IMG/VR virus record: IMGVR_UViG_3300037117_000306
Span: 1 to 43,327 of that record
Length of the DNA stretch: 43,327 bases
Reading direction: 5' to 3' (one strand)
DNA from: a virus
In this document: piece after piece, positions 13,079 through 21,364 of the stretch
How the letters are laid out: each line of letters opens with the position of its first letter
How positions within the stretch are numbered: position 1 is the stretch's first letter
Program-made: the position numbers and the translations under genes
The notes under the pieces: model-generated
Databases searched by the model: none
Seen by the model: the letters and a program-made list of their open reading frames with translations, nothing else
Told to the model about the DNA's origin: nothing

Positions 13079-14026
13079 ATGGCGGAAGTAGAACTGCATC
13101 CGGATAGTCAGGCGTTCCCGCCGGGAACGGCCGTCAAGGTCTTCCCGCGGGTCAAGAACTCGCCATTCCCGCTCGAAGGGCAGCCGCTCGGGACCGAACT
13201 GGAAGAAGCGACGGTCTCGGCCGCCGGCGTCCTCACGGTCAAAGGCGTCACGGACGAAGATCCCTACATCGGCTGGAGTCACCGCGGCAACACGGACTAC
13301 TACATAACGTTCCTCGTGCCTCCCGCTGGGAGCTCGACCGGAACGACCGTCGCCGAAGTCGAAACGCTGATCTCCGAAAAAGCCGTCAGTACCGTCTCGC
13401 CCGCCCTCACGGGGACGCCCACTGCGCCGACAGCTGCCAAAGGCACGAACACGACGCAGCTCGCCACGGCGGCCTTCGCGCACGTCGCAGCGGCGGACGC
13501 TGAAGCTGCCGCTGAGCTGGCGTCGGCGCAGCGCGCGTCGAACCTCTCTGACCTCGCCTCGGCTGCGACCGCGCGCACGAACCTCGGACTCGGCACGGCC
13601 GCGACGACTGCCGCCACCGCCTATGACGCATCTGGCGCAGCCGCGACCGCGCAGGCGGCTGCGGAAGCCGCAGCGAAAACGCTCAGCACCGACTACGTCC
13701 TGCGCACGATCGCGGTCCCTGGCGGCCAAGCGCCGGGCAACGAACTGCTGGCAGAGTGGAAGATCAAACTGCACGGCACCGAAAAACGCACGATCGTCTC
13801 GGCGCGCATCCGCACCGTGTCGGGCACGATCACCGTGGCGATCACGGGCGGTGAAACGGGCGTCACGGAAATCCCCGCGTACGCCGCGCTGAAAGGTGCC
13901 TCGACTGCGGAAGTCGTCGAATCCGAACACGCGCTCGCGGACAAAGACCGCGTGACGGTCACGAGCTCGGCCGGCTCAACGCCCAAAGGGCTGTTCATCG
14001 ACATCTGGGAAAAGGTCGAAAAGTAG
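13079..14026 (+). CDS. Tail fibre with Stf-type repeats, 315 aa
   Basis: Residues 1-75 are the shared beta-domain (SQAFPPGTAVKVFPR). Residues 100-200 carry classic side-tail-fibre shaft motifs: ALTGTPTAPTA...TTQLATAAFA and ASNLSDLASAATARTNLGLGTAA, known from lambdoid Stf-type fibres, where they form a trimeric shaft. The C-terminal 110 residues (TLSTDYVLRTIAVPGGQAPGNELLAEWKIKLHG..) are a beta-sandwich tip, likely receptor-binding. The Ala-rich segment (AAATAQAAAEAAAKT) fits a coiled coil. Confidence 0.75.
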   Translation: MAEVELHPDSQAFPPGTAVKVFPRVKNSPFPLEGQPLGTELEEATVSAAGVLTVKGVTDEDPYIGWSHRGNTDYYITFLVPPAGSSTGTTVAEVETLISEKAVSTVSPALTGTPTAPTAAKGTNTTQLATAAFAHVAAADAEAAAELASAQRASNLSDLASAATARTNLGLGTAATTAATAYDASGAAATAQAAAEAAAKTLSTDYVLRTIAVPGGQAPGNELLAEWKIKLHGTEKRTIVSARIRTVSGTITVAITGGETGVTEIPAYAALKGASTAEVVESEHALADKDRVTVTSSAGSTPKGLFIDIWEKVEK

Positions 14027-14032
14027 CCACGT

Positions 14033-14530
14033 ATGGCCCTCCTCATCGGCCAGGAAACGGAAGGAACGGAAGGCGAAGTCGGCCAGGCCACGGAAAAGGC
14101 CGTCGCGTGCCAGTTCAAAGCACTGAAAACCGCGACGCTCACCGCTCTGCACATCAGGTTCTCAGCTAACGGCACAGGCACAAAATCCCGCATCGCCATA
14201 CAGGCCGATGAAGCGGGGAAACCCAAAGTGGGCGTCCTGGGCGAAGGGGAACTGAGCTCCAACACTGCGGGCGAACATGAAGTCACGGGCCTCAGCGTTG
14301 AAGTAGTCGAAGGTACGACCTACTGGCTGACGGTCCTGCCTCTCGGCGGTTCGTTGAAATACAAACCCGGCGCGACCACGGCCCGCAGGCTGGGCACCGT
14401 CGCCCGCCTGACGATCGCCACAATCGAAGCGGCTGACTGGGGTACGTCGCTCAGCAAAGGCCCTATCGCAATCTGGGGCACGGGAGCTGAAGAAGGCGGC
14501 ACCACGGGTCACGTCGTCATGGTGGCCTGA
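14033..14530 (+). CDS. Beta-sandwich tail protein, 165 aa
   Basis: An all-beta protein lacking the shared N-terminal domain. The pattern KTATLTALHIRFSANGTGTKSRIAIQADEAGKPKVGVLGEG...VTGLSVEVVEGTTYWLTVLPLGGSLKY resembles jelly-roll modules that bind carbohydrate on fibre tips or cell-surface proteins. It starts 6 nt after the previous stop. Probably a receptor-binding or decoration subunit. Confidence 0.55.
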   Translation: MALLIGQETEGTEGEVGQATEKAVACQFKALKTATLTALHIRFSANGTGTKSRIAIQADEAGKPKVGVLGEGELSSNTAGEHEVTGLSVEVVEGTTYWLTVLPLGGSLKYKPGATTARRLGTVARLTIATIEAADWGTSLSKGPIAIWGTGAEEGGTTGHVVMVA

Positions 14531-14531
14531 A

Positions 14532-15185
14532 GTGCCGAGCACCTTTAACCTGACCGCCTCGCCGACGTTTCCCCAAGGTACGAGCCTCACGGCCTACCCA
14601 CGGGCCTTCTGGGGCGGTCCGTGGGGCCCGTCGCTCGGGCAGGTACCGCAGGGCGCGGGCTCGATTTCAGCGACCGTCGACGCCCACGGCTTCGCGCTCT
14701 TTGAAGGACTTGAAGCGGAAAAGGAATATGCCGCCGGTGCGCAGATCGGCGGGGTATGGCGCTGGATAACCTTCAGGGCGCCGGTGACCCCACCTGGCGG
14801 CGGCGGCGAAGTCACGACCGCTCAGCTGAACACCGCCGTTGCGACGGTCAACACAGCCATCGTCGAAGCGGGCTACGTGCCGAGCTCGACGAAGGCCGCG
14901 AACTTCACGCTGGCGCTGGCAGACATCGGCAAGAGCCTGGACTGCACGAAAGCGTCAGGCGAACAGACGGTGACGATCCCGCTCCACGCCTCGGTGCCCT
15001 TCCTCGATGGCGCTGTCATCCCGATCACGCGCGTCGCGGGCGCAACGCTCCTGATCGTGCCCGAAGCGGGCGTGACGCTCCTGCCCACCGCGGCGAGCTA
15101 CACGATCTCCGAAGCTGGCCTAGGCGTCGTCCTGCGCAAACGCGGCGCCGGCGATAACTGGGTGATCGCGGGGTCCTGGGAATGA
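14532..15185 (+). CDS. Tail fibre/spike protein, 217 aa
   Basis: Residues 1-85 are the shared domain (SPTFPQGTSLTAYPRAFWGGPWGP...FALFEGLEAEKEYAAGAQIGG). After a Gly/Pro linker and a helix (TAQLNTAVATVNTAIVEAG) comes a known phage-tail terminal module: TLALADIGKSLDCTKASGEQTVTIPLHASVPFLDGAVIPITRVAGATLLI...VLRKRGAGDNWVIAGSW, seen at the end of many fibre proteins. Start is a GTG; the TGA overlaps the ATG of the giant RCC1-like gene. Confidence 0.7.
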   Translation: MPSTFNLTASPTFPQGTSLTAYPRAFWGGPWGPSLGQVPQGAGSISATVDAHGFALFEGLEAEKEYAAGAQIGGVWRWITFRAPVTPPGGGGEVTTAQLNTAVATVNTAIVEAGYVPSSTKAANFTLALADIGKSLDCTKASGEQTVTIPLHASVPFLDGAVIPITRVAGATLLIVPEAGVTLLPTAASYTISEAGLGVVLRKRGAGDNWVIAGSWE

Positions 15186-18100
15186 AGGGCGCGGTTCTGC
15201 TGGAGGCGGGGCGCCGCCGCCGACGGCCGCATCCAAACGCCGTCCTGTCCGTCGGGTCCAACGAAAGCGTCAAACTCGGCACCGGCTGCAAGGCGGCCTT
15301 CTTCACGTCCACGTTCCAGCACGTCGAGGCGATGACAAACGTGCAGCAGGTGCTCAGCCCCACGGGCGGCGGCCCGACCTTCCTGCACTACGACGGCTCG
15401 ATGTCCTCGATGGGTGTGGCGCCCGGACTCGGCTACCACACGAGCCCGAAGGAACAGTACCAACCGGAACATCCAGCGCCGATCACGGGCGGGCGCTACT
15501 ACCACAAAAAATACGTCACTCGCTACAAATACGAACTGCCTGACGGTCCCGTCGGCCCGGAACTGATCGACGGCTTCGGGCGCATCCTGATCCCGGTCGC
15601 GTCGCTCGCAATCGGAACCTCCTCCGACACGTACGCCGTCACACGCTCGGGCTGCGCGCTTGCCTGGGGGCTCAACGTCTACGGCGATCTGGGCAATGGC
15701 TTCTCCTCTAGCGAAAACTGGATTGCGAGCGCCAAATCGGCGCAGTACCCGCAGTTCACTCCGGGCTTCGTGCTGACGGGGCCGGGTCCGAAACTGCTCA
15801 ACTCCTTCGGCGCCCAGGAAGAAGGCGAAGGTGCGGATGGCAAAGGCGGGGGCGCCAACGTCCTCAAAGGCGTCGTCGCGATCGCCGCGGGCTGGCGCTT
15901 CGCGAGCTTCCTTGTCGGCAGCGGCCATGTCTACCTCACGGGCAAGCCTGTGGGCGAATCGCAGATCCGCTTTGCGACCCTCGATCCCGTGCTCGAGGCC
16001 GCCTTCGGGTCGCTCCCCGGCAAGCCCATCGCCATCGCCGGCGCCAACAATGGCTGCCTGCTGCTGCTCGAAGGCGGCAAAGTGGCCTATGTCGGGCCGG
16101 ACAAGAACTTCATGTCGGGCACGGAAGAACATCCGGGCTTCGGCGAACCGCGTTTCCTGACCTATCCCGAAGAAGGCGAAGGCGGCGGCCCGCTCGAAAA
16201 CGTCACCGCCGTCGCCGTGACGGAAAGCTCCTGTTACGTGCTGAAAGAAGGATCGGTGTGGGGGTGGGGGATGAACAACCTCGGCCAGCTCGGCCTCGGG
16301 CTGCCCTCGCACAAACTCGTCGTCAACGCGGAAGGCGCTCTCGAAGAAGCGCGCAACTACGTGCAGTTCCCGACGCGCATCCAGCTCGACTCCGAAGGCC
16401 ACGCGCTGGACAACGTGGTCGCGATCCACGGCCACCCGTATCGCACCGGTGGTGGCTCCACGGGAGACGACTGCTTCTCGATGCTGCTGTCCGACGGGAC
16501 GATCCGTGTGTGTGGGGGCAACTACACCTACACGGGCCAGGGGAGCGCGACGGGCGCTCCGACTACGGCCGGCTGGCACGGGATAGGACAGATCGGCGAT
16601 CGGAGCACGGAAAACCGCGCGACGCCCATCAATCCCGGCCTCTCCGGCGTTGTGTTCATCGCCGGCGGCGGCGAGACGGCGATGGTCATACAGGAGCCCG
16701 GAACGCCCGGCGTCCCAACTTTGCAGTTCAGCTACGAGAAAGGCATCTTCACGGCAGAATGGCTGACCCAGGAAGGCACGCCAGGCACACTGCCGTTGTG
16801 GCGTGAGGAACAGTGGTGGAGCGTCGTGCTGAAGGAACCGAGCGGGACGACGGGGACGCTTATTCTGACCTCGTTCACGGGTGCTCTCGCCAACACGGTC
16901 TCAGGGTCTAACGAAGTAACGGGGATGATCGAAGCGGCGACGGGTCGTATCCCCGTCGGCACGGGCATCAAGGGCTCCGGCATTCCGCTCGGCGCGGTGG
17001 TCATCGAAGTCAAACCGACGGCGCTGAAGCTGAGCGTCAAAGCGACCGCAACCAAAGCGAGCGTCAACCTCACGCCGTCGCTGGGCAAAGACGTCGGCAA
17101 GGTCGGATCGAGCCGTTGGCGCTCGTGGTCGTGTCCCGTGACACTCGCTCCGGGCGAATATCTGGTGGAAATCGGCGGCGAACAACTGCGCCAGGTGTTG
17201 CTCGAACAGGCCAACGGGGAAGGCGCACACTTCACGTCCGCCGGCGATATGCGACTGCGGACCGCCCTGACCACGAGCGGCGCGATCACGGCGTTGTCGA
17301 CAGAACCGATCGAGGCCGCGCTGGCAAGTGGTGCCGAAGTCGCCGTCGGCGCGACGACGACGGAAACGATCAAAGGCGTGCTCACGTCCGTCACCAAGCG
17401 CCAGGTGTTCGTGCTGACGGCCCCGGCGGCCAAAGGCGCCACGTCCCTAGCTATCCAGTCCATCGTGCCGAACTTCGCCTACCCCGAAGGCTCAGTGGTC
17501 GCGGGCCCGAACACGGTCACGGCGACATGGGGGACGCCCAATCCCTCCGAACCGAGCCTGATCGTCGAAGCCCGTCGTGCGGGAACCTACCCAGGCAAGT
17601 CGAGCGCGTCGTGTGCCACGAGCGGGCCGATCCTCGCGGGCGAAACGGTGACGGTCATTGAAGTTGAAGAACTCGAAGAACGGATTAAGGGCAAGGTCAC
17701 GCTGGAAAACGAAGAAGGCGAACAGCAGACGTTCGTGCTGACCAAAGTGGGCAACATCGGCGACAACGAACTGCGCGTGTCCCCGGCGGTCGCTACGGCC
17801 GATTTCACCGAAGGGGCGTCTATGCGCGAAGCGCTGGGACTGAGCTCGGCGTTGGCCACGGCGGTCAATGCGGGGATCACGATCACGCAGATCGAGATCG
17901 AAGCCGCGAGGGAAAACCTGCCGCCGGGCACGCTGCTGACGCTGCAGAGCCCTGAACGGGAAAAGACGCTGATCACGACGGCCGAAGTCGCGAAACCGGC
18001 CAAATCGACCATCAGCACGGCGATAGTCAAAGGCGCGACCGTGACGACCATCGCCATCGAACCCGCCTTCCGCGGTTTCTTCGGGCAGATCACTGTCGAA

Positions 18101-19291
18101 AACCTCGCCAAAGAAACGCAGGTGTTCACGATGACGGCGCCGGCCAACGGGGGCGACACCGTTGTCCACGTTGAATCGGTGGTCGCCGCGATCGAAATCC
18201 CGCTGCTGAGCCACATCACGCCGCTGACCTCCATCATCCAGGTCGAAGCTGCGAAACCGACGACGACCTACCCGATCGGCTCTCCTGTGTTCGGGGCGGT
18301 GGTCACGAGCGCGCGTCTCACGGCTCCGCTGTCGACAGCCAGCGCGATCACGGCCATCTCCGTCGAACCGCTGCAGGTAGCTCTCGCAGCCGAATCGCTG
18401 ATCACGCTGAACACGAAAACCTTTATCAGCGTCCGCCTGTCCTCCGGCCTCTCCGAAGCGTCGGCGATCACGAGCCTGCCGATCGAAGCGCTGGAATCCC
18501 CGCTGCCCTCGGGCGCGCTGATCACGTTCTCGGTGACGACGGTCGAAGGCGAAACCGTCACCACGAAAACACAGACCTTCACGACGACCGCAGCCGCAGC
18601 TGCAGGCGCGACCGCGCTTGCTGTCGCGTCGCTGAAACCGGAATATCCGTACGTGGCCGGCACGCTCGCCCAGACCGCAACGCGCCTGCCATCGTTCCGG
18701 CAGACGTTCAGGCTGAAAACAAGGGCCGAAGAAGGCGCGACCAAACTGGTCGTCGAAGCGCTCAAACCGAACTTCGCCTACCCGATCGGCACGCTTGCGT
18801 TCCCAGCCCAGCGCGAACTCTGGCGCCGGGTGGCCGAGGTTCCCGGTGGCGCGACATCGGTGACGTTCCCGATGCCCGAATCGTGGAGGGGCGTATCAGG
18901 CACGATCAACGCGCACCTAAGCTCGGCCCTCTCCACCGCGGCCGCGATCACGGCGCTCCCGATCGATCCACTGGAAGCAGCGCTCCCCATCGGGGCGGAA
19001 GTGACGGTCATGACTCCGGAAGGCTCGACGCAGACGTTCGTGCTGAGCGCCGCGGCTGTGAAGGGCGCGACGACGTTGGCCGTCAACTCGCTGAAACCGA
19101 ACTTCGCCTACCCCGAACACACGCAGATAGCGACTAACAACCTAGACATCGAAGTGCTCGTCAAAGGCGGCTTCGGCGGTACGTTCGGTCGCGCCGCCAC
19201 TGAGGGCACGACCAAGACGACGGGCAGCTTCGCCGGCGGTGCGCTGCTGCACCCAGGCGTTCGGTGCGCGGGCACCTTCACGGTCTCCTGA
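15182..19291 (+). CDS. Giant tail protein: RCC1-like propeller plus modular beta repeats, 1369 aa
   Basis: Residues about 30-505 carry RCC1/BLIP-II-like blades, e.g. VTAVAVTESSCYVLKEGSVWGWGMNNLGQLGLG, SLAIGTSSDTYAVTRSGCALAWG and VVFIAGGGETAMVI, giving a likely seven-bladed beta-propeller. Residues 506-680 are a beta linker domain. From about 690 to the end, modules alternate between LSSALSTAAAITALPIDPLEAALP.GA-type and QTFVLSAAAVKGATTLAVNSLKPNFAYP-type strands; at least four copies of the first and three exact PNFAYP ends are visible. The last 50 residues are Gly-rich. Presumably a host-binding spike or fibre; RCC1 propellers are unusual there. GAA codons dominate for Glu. Confidence 0.75.
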   Translation: MKGAVLLEAGRRRRRPHPNAVLSVGSNESVKLGTGCKAAFFTSTFQHVEAMTNVQQVLSPTGGGPTFLHYDGSMSSMGVAPGLGYHTSPKEQYQPEHPAPITGGRYYHKKYVTRYKYELPDGPVGPELIDGFGRILIPVASLAIGTSSDTYAVTRSGCALAWGLNVYGDLGNGFSSSENWIASAKSAQYPQFTPGFVLTGPGPKLLNSFGAQEEGEGADGKGGGANVLKGVVAIAAGWRFASFLVGSGHVYLTGKPVGESQIRFATLDPVLEAAFGSLPGKPIAIAGANNGCLLLLEGGKVAYVGPDKNFMSGTEEHPGFGEPRFLTYPEEGEGGGPLENVTAVAVTESSCYVLKEGSVWGWGMNNLGQLGLGLPSHKLVVNAEGALEEARNYVQFPTRIQLDSEGHALDNVVAIHGHPYRTGGGSTGDDCFSMLLSDGTIRVCGGNYTYTGQGSATGAPTTAGWHGIGQIGDRSTENRATPINPGLSGVVFIAGGGETAMVIQEPGTPGVPTLQFSYEKGIFTAEWLTQEGTPGTLPLWREEQWWSVVLKEPSGTTGTLILTSFTGALANTVSGSNEVTGMIEAATGRIPVGTGIKGSGIPLGAVVIEVKPTALKLSVKATATKASVNLTPSLGKDVGKVGSSRWRSWSCPVTLAPGEYLVEIGGEQLRQVLLEQANGEGAHFTSAGDMRLRTALTTSGAITALSTEPIEAALASGAEVAVGATTTETIKGVLTSVTKRQVFVLTAPAAKGATSLAIQSIVPNFAYPEGSVVAGPNTVTATWGTPNPSEPSLIVEARRAGTYPGKSSASCATSGPILAGETVTVIEVEELEERIKGKVTLENEEGEQQTFVLTKVGNIGDNELRVSPAVATADFTEGASMREALGLSSALATAVNAGITITQIEIEAARENLPPGTLLTLQSPEREKTLITTAEVAKPAKSTISTAIVKGATVTTIAIEPAFRGFFGQITVENLAKETQVFTMTAPANGGDTVVHVESVVAAIEIPLLSHITPLTSIIQVEAAKPTTTYPIGSPVFGAVVTSARLTAPLSTASAITAISVEPLQVALAAESLITLNTKTFISVRLSSGLSEASAITSLPIEALESPLPSGALITFSVTTVEGETVTTKTQTFTTTAAAAAGATALAVASLKPEYPYVAGTLAQTATRLPSFRQTFRLKTRAEEGATKLVVEALKPNFAYPIGTLAFPAQRELWRRVAEVPGGATSVTFPMPESWRGVSGTINAHLSSALSTAAAITALPIDPLEAALPIGAEVTVMTPEGSTQTFVLSAAAVKGATTLAVNSLKPNFAYPEHTQIATNNLDIEVLVKGGFGGTFGRAATEGTTKTTGSFAGGALLHPGVRCAGTFTVS

Positions 19292-19340
19292 GACGCACAG
19301 AGGGCCGCGCTGACGCTCTCTGCTGGGCGCATTGGCCCGG

Positions 19341-19346
19341 TAGCAT
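19341..19346 (+). promoter_or_regulatory. Possible -10 hexamer TAGCAT before the 19386 gene
   Basis: TAGCAT fits the actinobacterial TANNNT form and lies in the 94-nt gap after the tail block, 39 nt before the GTG at 19386. No good -35 is seen 17 nt upstream. Weak evidence from spacing and location only. Confidence 0.25.
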
Positions 19347-19385
19347 CGAAACGCGTCCGAATCAGCCGTAATCGTCCGCCAAACC

Positions 19386-20129
19386 GTGACGAAGTGGGAC
19401 ACCAAGTGGTCGGACGAACAGCGCAAGGCGATCGTCCGCGCGTTCATCGACCTACGGATTCGCCCGATGACGAAGATCACGCGCATGGCAGCAGCTGGCG
19501 AGCTGTCCGCTGACGCCGGCGCCGATCCGCTCCCAGGCTTCGACATTCCGTACGGAACGGTCGTCTCAATCGGTCGCACAGCGGAAAAGCGAGCACGCGG
19601 CGAGAACATGCGCCCAGCACTCCGCGCAATGCCCGCTCGAGACCGCGCCGAGGACATGCAGAGGCGCCTAACCTCGATCCTAGATCGTGAGCTCGAACGG
19701 ATCGAACTGGCGCAGCGCAAACGGCCGAAAACGCCCGCGGATGCTGAGCAGATACGCAAGGTCGTACGTGCCATGCGCGAGCTCGCAACGCTGCCAGACT
19801 TCGAGGAGAAGCGCCTACCCAAGGTACTGGGCGAGCGTGCAGACGGCCGCGCTACTGAGGGCCCGAGCCGTGACAGTCTGGCGGGCAAGCTGCTAGCGGC
19901 ATCGGATCAGAGCATGAGTCCGTCGACCCGCACCCAAGCGACTACATACGGAACAGAGCGACAGACGGAAGATCCACCACGACGCGACGAACAGACGCTG
20001 CGAGCGAACGACGTCGAACAGAGCGACGACGTGGACGGTGGGGACGACGACGCCGGCTTATCACCACACGAGCCGATCACGGGCCTGGCGTCCGATGGTG
20101 TGCTCGTGTCTGCTGCTCCCACTGTGTGA
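19386..20129 (+). CDS. Putative terminase small subunit / DNA-binding protein, 247 aa
   Basis: Residues 8-70 (WSDEQRKAIVRAFIDLRIRPMTKITRMAAAGEL..PGFDIPYGTVVSIGRTAEKR) look like a helix-turn-helix DNA-binding domain of the type found in actinophage small terminases. Residues 80-150 form a helical region (DMQRRLTSILDRELERIELAQRKRPKTPADAEQIRKVVRAMREL) suitable for oligomerisation. The last 90 are acidic and disordered. The gene precedes the packaging and head block but is separated from the large terminase by 2.6 kb of small genes and a 465-nt spacer. A regulator is the main alternative. Confidence 0.45.
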   Translation: MTKWDTKWSDEQRKAIVRAFIDLRIRPMTKITRMAAAGELSADAGADPLPGFDIPYGTVVSIGRTAEKRARGENMRPALRAMPARDRAEDMQRRLTSILDRELERIELAQRKRPKTPADAEQIRKVVRAMRELATLPDFEEKRLPKVLGERADGRATEGPSRDSLAGKLLAASDQSMSPSTRTQATTYGTERQTEDPPRRDEQTLRANDVEQSDDVDGGDDDAGLSPHEPITGLASDGVLVSAAPTV

Positions 20130-20235
20130 CTGCTGTGTGACGCGCACGAGCGTAGATGTACGTTTATACACACACACAACACAGTGCTTACGCTCAGTGA
20201 CCATCGCCTACCACTGCCATTGCCCACGCTTTCTG

Positions 20236-20258
20236 ACCTTCGGAAAGATGAAGGTTTA
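20236..20258 (+). terminator. Weak hairpin ACCTTC/GAAGGT with following TTTATA
   Basis: A 6-bp stem with an 8-nt loop, followed by a short T/A run, about 107 nt downstream of the 19386-20129 gene. It may end that transcript. Confidence 0.35.
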
Positions 20259-20552
20259 TACGTGCATGGGGTAGGCCAAATCTGAGACGATCGAGCCCCG
20301 GGCACCCCGTGGATTGTCTGCGGTTCCATAGCCTCAAATGAGCCTCGGTCCCACGTGAACAACGCCAAGGATCGCCCACATCGCCACAACGCCCCGAGCG
20401 TGCTGTAACCTCTCCCACATCGGGCATAACGCGTGAAGGGTATGTAGCCCCGGTTCCCCCGATAACGCAGGGCGGAGTACCGTTTCACCAAGTTTTCCAC
20501 TCGCCGCACTCCCCGCGCTAGCCAGCCCGAAAAGGGCTCCGAGGGACCAGAA

Positions 20553-20586
20553 GGTAACGAATAAGCCGTTGGCGGGATGTGTTACC
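20553..20586. promoter_or_regulatory. Operator-like palindrome 3, overlapping the RHH promoter
   Basis: GGTAACG (20553-20559) and TGTTACC (20580-20586) with exactly 20 nt between; the left arm differs by one base from the consensus. The right arm runs into TACCTT (20583-20588), a TANNNT -10 hexamer 6 nt before ATG 20595. A bound protein would block this promoter, which fits autoregulation by the ribbon-helix-helix product. Confidence 0.65.
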
Positions 20587-20594
20587 TTGCGGGG

Positions 20595-20816
20595 ATGGAC
20601 GCCAAGCAGGTGAATCTGAGGCTCCCCGCGGAGCTGTTGGCAGAGGTGGAGCGGGTGCGTGGGCGGACTCCGCGCAATACGTTCCTGACGTCGGCTGTGC
20701 AGAGAGCGCTTGCGGACTATGAGCCGCCGACCCCGATCGAGACTCGGCCGACTTCGGTGCGGGCTCCGAAGGGCTGTCGGGTGGTTGGAGTGCCGGCGGA
20801 GGCGCGTGGGCTGTGA
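20595..20816 (+). CDS. Ribbon-helix-helix transcription regulator, 73 aa
   Basis: ATG 20595 is chosen because KQVNLRLPAEL follows at once, as expected for the N-terminal beta ribbon of MetJ/Arc-type repressors. Helix 1 is ELLAEVERVRG, helix 2 NTFLTSAVQRALADYE; ribbon residues likely to contact bases are Gln5, Asn7 and Arg9. The C-terminal 25 residues are a Pro/Arg-rich extension. It has no SD but a -10-like hexamer 6 nt upstream, so a leaderless mRNA is likely. An operator-like palindrome overlaps the promoter. It is the best candidate for the protein that binds the four GGTAACA palindromes, which is inference. Confidence 0.75.
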   Translation: MDAKQVNLRLPAELLAEVERVRGRTPRNTFLTSAVQRALADYEPPTPIETRPTSVRAPKGCRVVGVPAEARGL

Positions 20817-21025
20817 CGCTCTCGCGGCCCTGCGCGGCATGCAACGCTGAGGTCGGCGAGGACTGCGTCGAGATCGACGACATGGGTGAGCGTGTAATGC
20901 CGGTCACGCCAGTGCCGACCCACCTTGCCCGCTCCTGTCTGGGCGACTGGCTTCGCGACGCGTCCCGCGGTGAACTCGTCGCGCGCTTGCATGAAGTCGA
21001 AGCGAGACTGGAACGGCGCCCGTGA
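20813..21025 (+). CDS. Small zinc-finger phage protein, 70 aa
   Basis: GTG start overlaps the regulator's stop (GTGA). Residues 7-18 are CAACNAEVGEDC, followed by a basic stretch and HLARSC near residues 37-42, the pattern of small actinophage zinc-finger proteins (CxxC-x6-C...H). The end is a short helix (ELVARLHEVEARLERR). Probably co-transcribed with the regulator. Confidence 0.6.
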   Translation: MTLSRPCAACNAEVGEDCVEIDDMGERVMPVTPVPTHLARSCLGDWLRDASRGELVARLHEVEARLERRP

Positions 21026-21195
21026 CTACTCCGCGCGAAGATGCCGTACGCCTGATCGAGACGGGTGCGCTGACGCGTGAGCGGGCCTTGACGGCTGAGC
21101 AGCGCGAGGCGCGGCGCAAGCAGAAGATCCGCCAGGAGTTGATCCAGGGCGGTATCAAGCAGCCGGCGAGCGGGATCTTCGGGAAGGTGAAGTGA
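21022..21195 (+). CDS. Small basic helical protein, 57 aa
   Basis: GTG start overlaps the previous stop. The sequence REDAVRLIETGALTRERALTAEQREARRKQKIRQELI is charged and helical, followed by GGIKQPASGIFGKVK. No known family. Coupling on both sides supports translation. Confidence 0.5.
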   Translation: MTTPREDAVRLIETGALTRERALTAEQREARRKQKIRQELIQGGIKQPASGIFGKVK

Positions 21196-21198
21196 GTG

Positions 21199-21354
21199 AT
21201 GGCCGAGAAGCTTCCGCCGGGAGAATGTGTGATTCAACTCCCGCATCTAGGCTGGGTGCCCCTCGATGAGTCCTCCCGCCGGTATCTAACCGCGGGCGGC
21301 AAGCCGTGGGAGGCGACAGAGGTGCGCGCAAGCGGGGACCGCACCGCCCGCTAG
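21199..21354 (+). CDS. Small hypothetical protein, 51 aa
   Basis: ATG 21199 lies just after the previous stop (TGAGTGATG; a GTG at 21196 is equally possible). The peptide CVIQLPHLGWVPLDESSRRYLTAGGKPWEATEV is unfamiliar. Its stop codon TAG is part of the -10-like hexamer TAGCCT of the next gene. Confidence 0.4.
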   Translation: MAEKLPPGECVIQLPHLGWVPLDESSRRYLTAGGKPWEATEVRASGDRTAR

Positions 21355-21364
21355 CCTGCCGCGC
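21352..21364 (+). promoter_or_regulatory. Leaderless-type start signal TAGCCT-N7-ATG
   Basis: TAGCCT (21352-21357) matches TANNNT and is followed after 7 nt by ATG 21365, with no SD in between. Spacing equals that at 21930 and 11950. Confidence 0.4.

Larger units (their letters stand above)
20130..20594 (+). other. Non-coding spacer, candidate packaging or origin region
   Basis: No gene can be supported across 465 nt. It is AT-richer than its surroundings and holds a CA-rich tract (ACACACACACAACACA near 20169-20184), two direct copies of GTTTATAC (about 20162 and 20253), a hairpin ACCTTC/GAAGGT (20236-20255) followed by TTTATA, a small hairpin AGCCC-GAAAA-GGGCT (20524-20538), and the third GGTAACA palindrome at its right end. 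Its place between a possible small terminase gene and the regulator suggests a cos/pac site or origin, but no recognised motif proves it. Confidence 0.4.

Noticed and set aside
15098-16579. Long minus-strand frame opposite the RCC1-like protein
   Set aside because: Arg/Ala/Gly-rich shadow without domain pattern; the plus strand has repeated propeller blades.
20268-20312. GGGGT...ACCCC stem suggested a tRNA-like fold
   Set aside because: No D-arm, anticodon arm or T-loop consensus can be placed between the arms.
20553-20586. The 34-bp palindrome has the length of a loxP-type recombination site
   Set aside because: Lox-like sites have about 13-bp arms and an 8-bp conserved core; here arms are 7 bp, the gap is 20 nt and mostly variable, and four copies sit at gene starts.
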